Source: Anammoximicrobium sp964645045
GTDB taxonomy: Bacteria > Planctomycetota > Planctomycetia > Pirellulales > Pirellulaceae
Direction: 5' to 3'
DNA length: 64,000 nucleotides
Assembly (NCBI GenBank): GCA_964645045.1
Contig: CAZXYZ010000037.1
Span: forward strand, 1-64,000
Shown: in pieces, positions 60,989-64,000 of the stretch
Layout: every line of letters starts with the position of its first letter
Numbering within the stretch: position 1 is the stretch's first letter
The notes under the pieces: model-generated
Told to the model about the DNA's origin: nothing
The model's database searches: none
What the model saw: the letters and a program-made list of their open reading frames with translations, nothing else
Made by a program: the position numbers and the translations under genes

Positions 60989-63496
60989 ATGAGAATCTTC
61001 GTTCTCACACTTGCTTGGGCAGGTTCAGTTGCGCTCAGTTCCTCCGTGGCCGCGGAAGCGGCGGAACACGCGGCCGCGTCCGGTCCGCCGCTGGTCCTGG
61101 TCGAACGCGGACAGCCGCGGGCGGAAATCGTCGTGGCCGGCCTGCGGCCGCGCATGGCCACGCTGGCGGCCCTCGAACTGCGGACCTTTCTGGCCCGGAT
61201 GAGCGGCGTTCGACTGCCCATCGTCACCGCGCCGTCGGCGGCCGCGCCGCTGAAGATTTACGTCGGGCAAAGCGCTCACACCGACCGGCTGGGTATCACG
61301 GCCGACGGGCTCCGCGACGGTGCCTATCGGATCGTTTCCGGCCCGGATTGGCTCGTCCTGATCGGCCGAGACGCGGATTTCGATCGGACGAAGTTGCCGT
61401 GGCCGATCGACCGCAAGGACGTCCCGCGGGCCCGGGCCGAATGGGAACAGGCCAGCGCGGGGCAAACGGACGCAGCCTGGGCGTTCCCTTTCGTATCCGG
61501 CTTCAAAGGCTTCTGGAACCCCAAGGATTTCGTCCAGAGCATGAGTGCCTATTACGGGCAAGATTTCGCGGCGCTCTGGGGGACGCAAGACGGCACGCCT
61601 GCCGGGCTCTGGAACCAGGATGAAGGTGGTTCGCTGAACGCGGTGTGCGGTCTGCTGCGCAGCCTGGGGGTCCGCTGGTTTATGCCCGGCGAGATCGGCC
61701 AGGTTGTCCCCGAACGGGAAACCATCGCCGTCGGACCCCGCGACGAAACGGTCCGTCCCGATTTCGCGATCCGCAAATGGCAGTGGTACAACTACGCCGG
61801 GTTCGGCTTCGACGACGTCATCTGGGCTAAGCGGATCGGCATGAATTCGGGCGACGAGCAGGTCGGGCCCAACTCCGGCCCTCACGGACTGGTGTTCGTA
61901 CACAGCCACCCGTCGATGAAACAGGCCCACCCGGAGTATTACGCCCTGATTGGCGGAAAACGGGACACCGAGCATCGTGACCATGGTACTCCCTGCTTCA
62001 CCTCGGCCGGCTTGGTCCGGGAAACGGTCAAGTACGCCCGCTTCCTGTTCGACCGGTACGATCTGCCCAGCGTCGATCTGTGGCCCGTCGACGGGTTGCG
62101 GCTGTGCGAGTGCGAGGGCTGCGCAGGCCAGTCGGCTTCGGAACTGGTCTGGGGGTTCGCAGACCGGGTGGCTCGCGAAGTCTGCCAAACGCATCCGGCA
62201 AAACGGATTACGTGCGGGGCCTACACCAGCTACGTTGAACCTCCGGACACGATCGACAAGTTCAGCCCGAACCTGTCGGTGTGGATCAGCAACTGCGGGC
62301 GCCCGTTGATGGAGGACCCGGAGCACTGGGCCCAATACTGGGAGCGGATCCGGAGATGGCAGAGCAAGCTGGCGCCCGGAAGTATCCTGCGTCTGGAAAA
62401 CAACCGCTATCACATCTGGGGCGCAGGCGAACCGATCGCCTACCCGGTCCTTCATCCGCGGGCCGTGGCGCGGGACTTGAAAGCCCTGCAAGGGATCTCG
62501 CTGGGGGACAGCGGCGAGCAGAGCCAGGTCGGCGGGAAATGGCGGGCCCCGGCGCTGGAGCACATCACGCTATACGTCCAGTCCCGCTTCCTCTGGGATG
62601 CCGATCAGGATGTCGGCCAGGTACTCGACGAGTATTGCACGCTGTTTTACGGATCGGCGGCCGAGCCGATGAAAGAAGCCATCGATTTCGCCGAGCGGAA
62701 TCTCGCCTACAAGGACCAGAGCCGAAGCCGGGGCCGGGGAAATCCGAGCAATGTCCCGCTGGCGGTCAGCCTTCGTTTGCGCGAGTTGCTGGGCACGGCG
62801 CGGCAAACCGCCGGCCACACGTTGCACGGGCGGCGCATCCAGGCGATCCTCGCGGAGCTTCAGCCCGGCGAGGAACTGACGGCCCAGTATCGGGAGAAGG
62901 AACAGGCCCTGGCCCAGGCCCGCGCCCGGGCACCGGTGGCGATCGGCGCGGCCGGCTCGGACTTGGAGAAGGCCCAAGTCTACGTTTTGAAGAACAACAC
63001 GACGCGGGCGGAACCGGCCGCTCCGACGACCTTCCGCGTCGGCTGGGACACGAATGCCGTCTGGTTCGACATCGTCTGCCAGGAGCCGGAGATGAAGCGT
63101 CTGCGGGCCAGCCGGGACGTGTACAGCGGGGACAACGTGGTGGTCTCCTTGGCCACGCCGCTGCACTCGTACTACCACCTGGAGATCAATCCCGACGGGC
63201 TGCTGGCGGAGGGCAACCCCAACCCGAACTGGAAGTCCCTCGCGGAGGTCAAGACCGAGCGCGGGGGCGATTCTTGGCGGGTCCAAGTGCGGATTCCCGT
63301 CGTCGGACCGGCAGAGGCCGAAGCCGATCCGCGCCATCGCGTAGCGGGCTCGAAGCCGACGGCCCGGGAGCCATGGTTTTTCAACGTGGGACGGCAACGC
63401 GTCCTCGACCTCCCCCGGCCGGAGATGCAGGCCTTCTCGCCCACCGGCGCCGGCTGGCACGTCCCGGAAAAATTCGGCAAATTGCAGATCAAATAG
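60989..63496 (+). CDS. Secreted DUF4838 glycoside-hydrolase-like protein
   Basis: An 835-residue exported protein with a signal peptide (about 1-22). Residues about 35-135 form a GH20/GH67-like N-terminal domain (LKIYVGQSAHTDRLGI, DGAYRIVSGPDWLVLIGRDA). The DUF4838 core follows (about 200-620), with GGSLNAVCGLLRSLGVRWFM, VFVHSHPSMKQAHPEYYALI, LWPVDGLRLCECEGC and YHIWGAGEPIAYPVLHP. The last 160 residues look like a CBM9-type beta-sandwich (TTFRVGWDTNAVWFDIVCQE, DNVVVSLATPLHSYYHLEIN). It probably acts on a complex glycan. The collapsed gene at 44037-45006 is a decayed relative. The start is ATG 60989; no strong ribosome-binding site was found. Confidence 0.88.
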   Translation: MRIFVLTLAWAGSVALSSSVAAEAAEHAAASGPPLVLVERGQPRAEIVVAGLRPRMATLAALELRTFLARMSGVRLPIVTAPSAAAPLKIYVGQSAHTDRLGITADGLRDGAYRIVSGPDWLVLIGRDADFDRTKLPWPIDRKDVPRARAEWEQASAGQTDAAWAFPFVSGFKGFWNPKDFVQSMSAYYGQDFAALWGTQDGTPAGLWNQDEGGSLNAVCGLLRSLGVRWFMPGEIGQVVPERETIAVGPRDETVRPDFAIRKWQWYNYAGFGFDDVIWAKRIGMNSGDEQVGPNSGPHGLVFVHSHPSMKQAHPEYYALIGGKRDTEHRDHGTPCFTSAGLVRETVKYARFLFDRYDLPSVDLWPVDGLRLCECEGCAGQSASELVWGFADRVAREVCQTHPAKRITCGAYTSYVEPPDTIDKFSPNLSVWISNCGRPLMEDPEHWAQYWERIRRWQSKLAPGSILRLENNRYHIWGAGEPIAYPVLHPRAVARDLKALQGISLGDSGEQSQVGGKWRAPALEHITLYVQSRFLWDADQDVGQVLDEYCTLFYGSAAEPMKEAIDFAERNLAYKDQSRSRGRGNPSNVPLAVSLRLRELLGTARQTAGHTLHGRRIQAILAELQPGEELTAQYREKEQALAQARARAPVAIGAAGSDLEKAQVYVLKNNTTRAEPAAPTTFRVGWDTNAVWFDIVCQEPEMKRLRASRDVYSGDNVVVSLATPLHSYYHLEINPDGLLAEGNPNPNWKSLAEVKTERGGDSWRVQVRIPVVGPAEAEADPRHRVAGSKPTAREPWFFNVGRQRVLDLPRPEMQAFSPTGAGWHVPEKFGKLQIK

Positions 63497-63636
63497 GCCG
63501 AAACCGCTGCGGCGGAATCGCCGGCCGGGTCGTCCGGCGAGCAGGCCACAGGCGACTCTCTGATCCTCCCCGACGCTCGACGACACGAGCGTGGTACGCG
63601 TACGGGCCAAATTTCGTATCGGATTTGCCGCCTTAG

Positions 63637-63745
63637 CATCCTTCGAGAAATAAGTGGCGTATGCTTCCAGCTTGCGAGGCGATGATCCACCGCAAGCTGG
63701 AAGCTTACGCCACGGAGAATCCGGACAGTTATTCTCCGAACGGTT
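63637..63745. repeat. Palindromic element, copy D
   Basis: CTTCGAGAAATAAGTGGCG at the left and CAGTTATTCTCCGAACGG at the right, with inner arms TGCTTCCAGCTTGCG and CGCAAGCTGGAAGCTTACGC. It sits between the DUF4838 gene and the partial gene at the window edge, in the same orientation as copy A. Confidence 0.88.
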
Positions 63746-63776
63746 ATTAACCGCCGTTCCGCGCCCCTAAGCAGGT

Positions 63777-64000
63777 TCACCCGCCGCTAGTGGATTGGTA
63801 ATCTGTCCTATACACAAACCGGGGGGCGTATTCTCGGACAGCGCCTTTGTCATCGGTGATCCGTTTTCCGCCTGCCGTGGCGACGTCGCAGGCAGCTTGA
63901 ATTTGCTTCCGCAAGTCCTCGTGCTGCTGTCCGGCGCCGTAGAACGTCAGGGGGTCGGACAGGACTTGCGATTCGACGCGTTGCCAAAACGCGGTCAGGT
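63777..64000 (-). CDS. Partial gene at the window edge (C-terminus), unknown
   Basis: The last 74 codons of a minus-strand gene that continues beyond the window: FWQRVESQVLSDPLTFYGAG, QQHEDLRKQIQAACDVATAG, then GAVREYAPRFVYRTDY before the stop. The final residues come from a dispersed element (63797-63845) also found at 36544-36591. I do not recognise the family. Confidence 0.55.
   Translation of the reverse strand, partial: LTAFWQRVESQVLSDPLTFYGAGQQHEDLRKQIQAACDVATAGGKRITDDKGAVREYAPRFVYRTDYQSTSGG
63797..63845 (-). repeat. Dispersed 48-bp element, copy 2
   Basis: It carries CTGTCC near its left and GGACAG near its right end, and it matches 36544-36591 over most of its length. Here it is read in frame at the end of the partial gene. 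Confidence 0.5.

Overview
The window reads as a chromosomal scaffold segment from a planctomycete, probably a Pirellulales-like or related heterotroph. The grounds are a type I sulfatase, a Gfo/Idh/MocA oxidoreductase, DUF1080 and DUF4838 secreted proteins, a heparinase-like lyase, an SHD1-domain protein, a giant Calx-beta/beta-helix protein with an LEPR-type N-terminal motif, several Hanks-type Ser/Thr kinases (one next to an ECF-like sigma factor), high GC, and many long palindromic intergenic repeats. A run of 100 Ns at 54899-54998 shows that this is a draft scaffold.

Layout. 0.1-12 kb: a DUF932 remnant, sulfatase and oxidoreductase on the minus strand. Then, on the plus strand, come an ABC-2 export operon (ATPase, permease, large membrane-anchored partner), a WD40 Ser/Thr kinase, a tandem terminator repeat and an ECF-like sigma factor. 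12-20 kb: the 1770-residue surface protein, a cyclophilin, rsmD and tRNA-Leu(CAA). 20.3-36.3 kb: an accessory region that starts right after the tRNA and its terminator. It holds compact small operons: pirin-nitroreductase-VOC-DinB; unknown-HD hydrolase-P-loop polynucleotide kinase-Thg1-like protein; GNAT/cupin with a dual-specificity-phosphatase-like protein; HAD with a second phosphatase; a split acyl-carrier protein; ARPP-1; aquaporin with PadR; and zinc-ribbon proteins. It ends in broken genes (a kinase piece with an in-frame stop, an MTH938-like/WD40 junction). 36.7-49 kb: RNase HI, a heparinase II/III-like protein carrying an inserted palindromic repeat, a UPF0175/PIN remnant, a PL14-like lyase decayed and fused to a DUF1998 helicase tail, a collapsed DUF4838 gene, a toroid-fold secreted protein and an SHD1 protein. 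49-64 kb: a transposase remnant, a six-TM Ser/Thr kinase, secreted proteins, a nitrilase, an RND efflux adaptor and pump with a His-rich insertion, DUF1080, DUF4838 and a partial gene at the edge.

The most interesting points are two. First, a roughly 108-bp palindromic element occurs in four copies, one of them read in frame inside a lyase gene, much like Rickettsia palindromic elements. Second, a compact HD / polynucleotide-kinase / Thg1-like operon lies among HAD, phosphatase-like and ARPP-1 genes and looks like an uncharacterised RNA-end repair or nucleotide-processing module.

All calls come from reading the sequence and from motif recognition. No database search was run.
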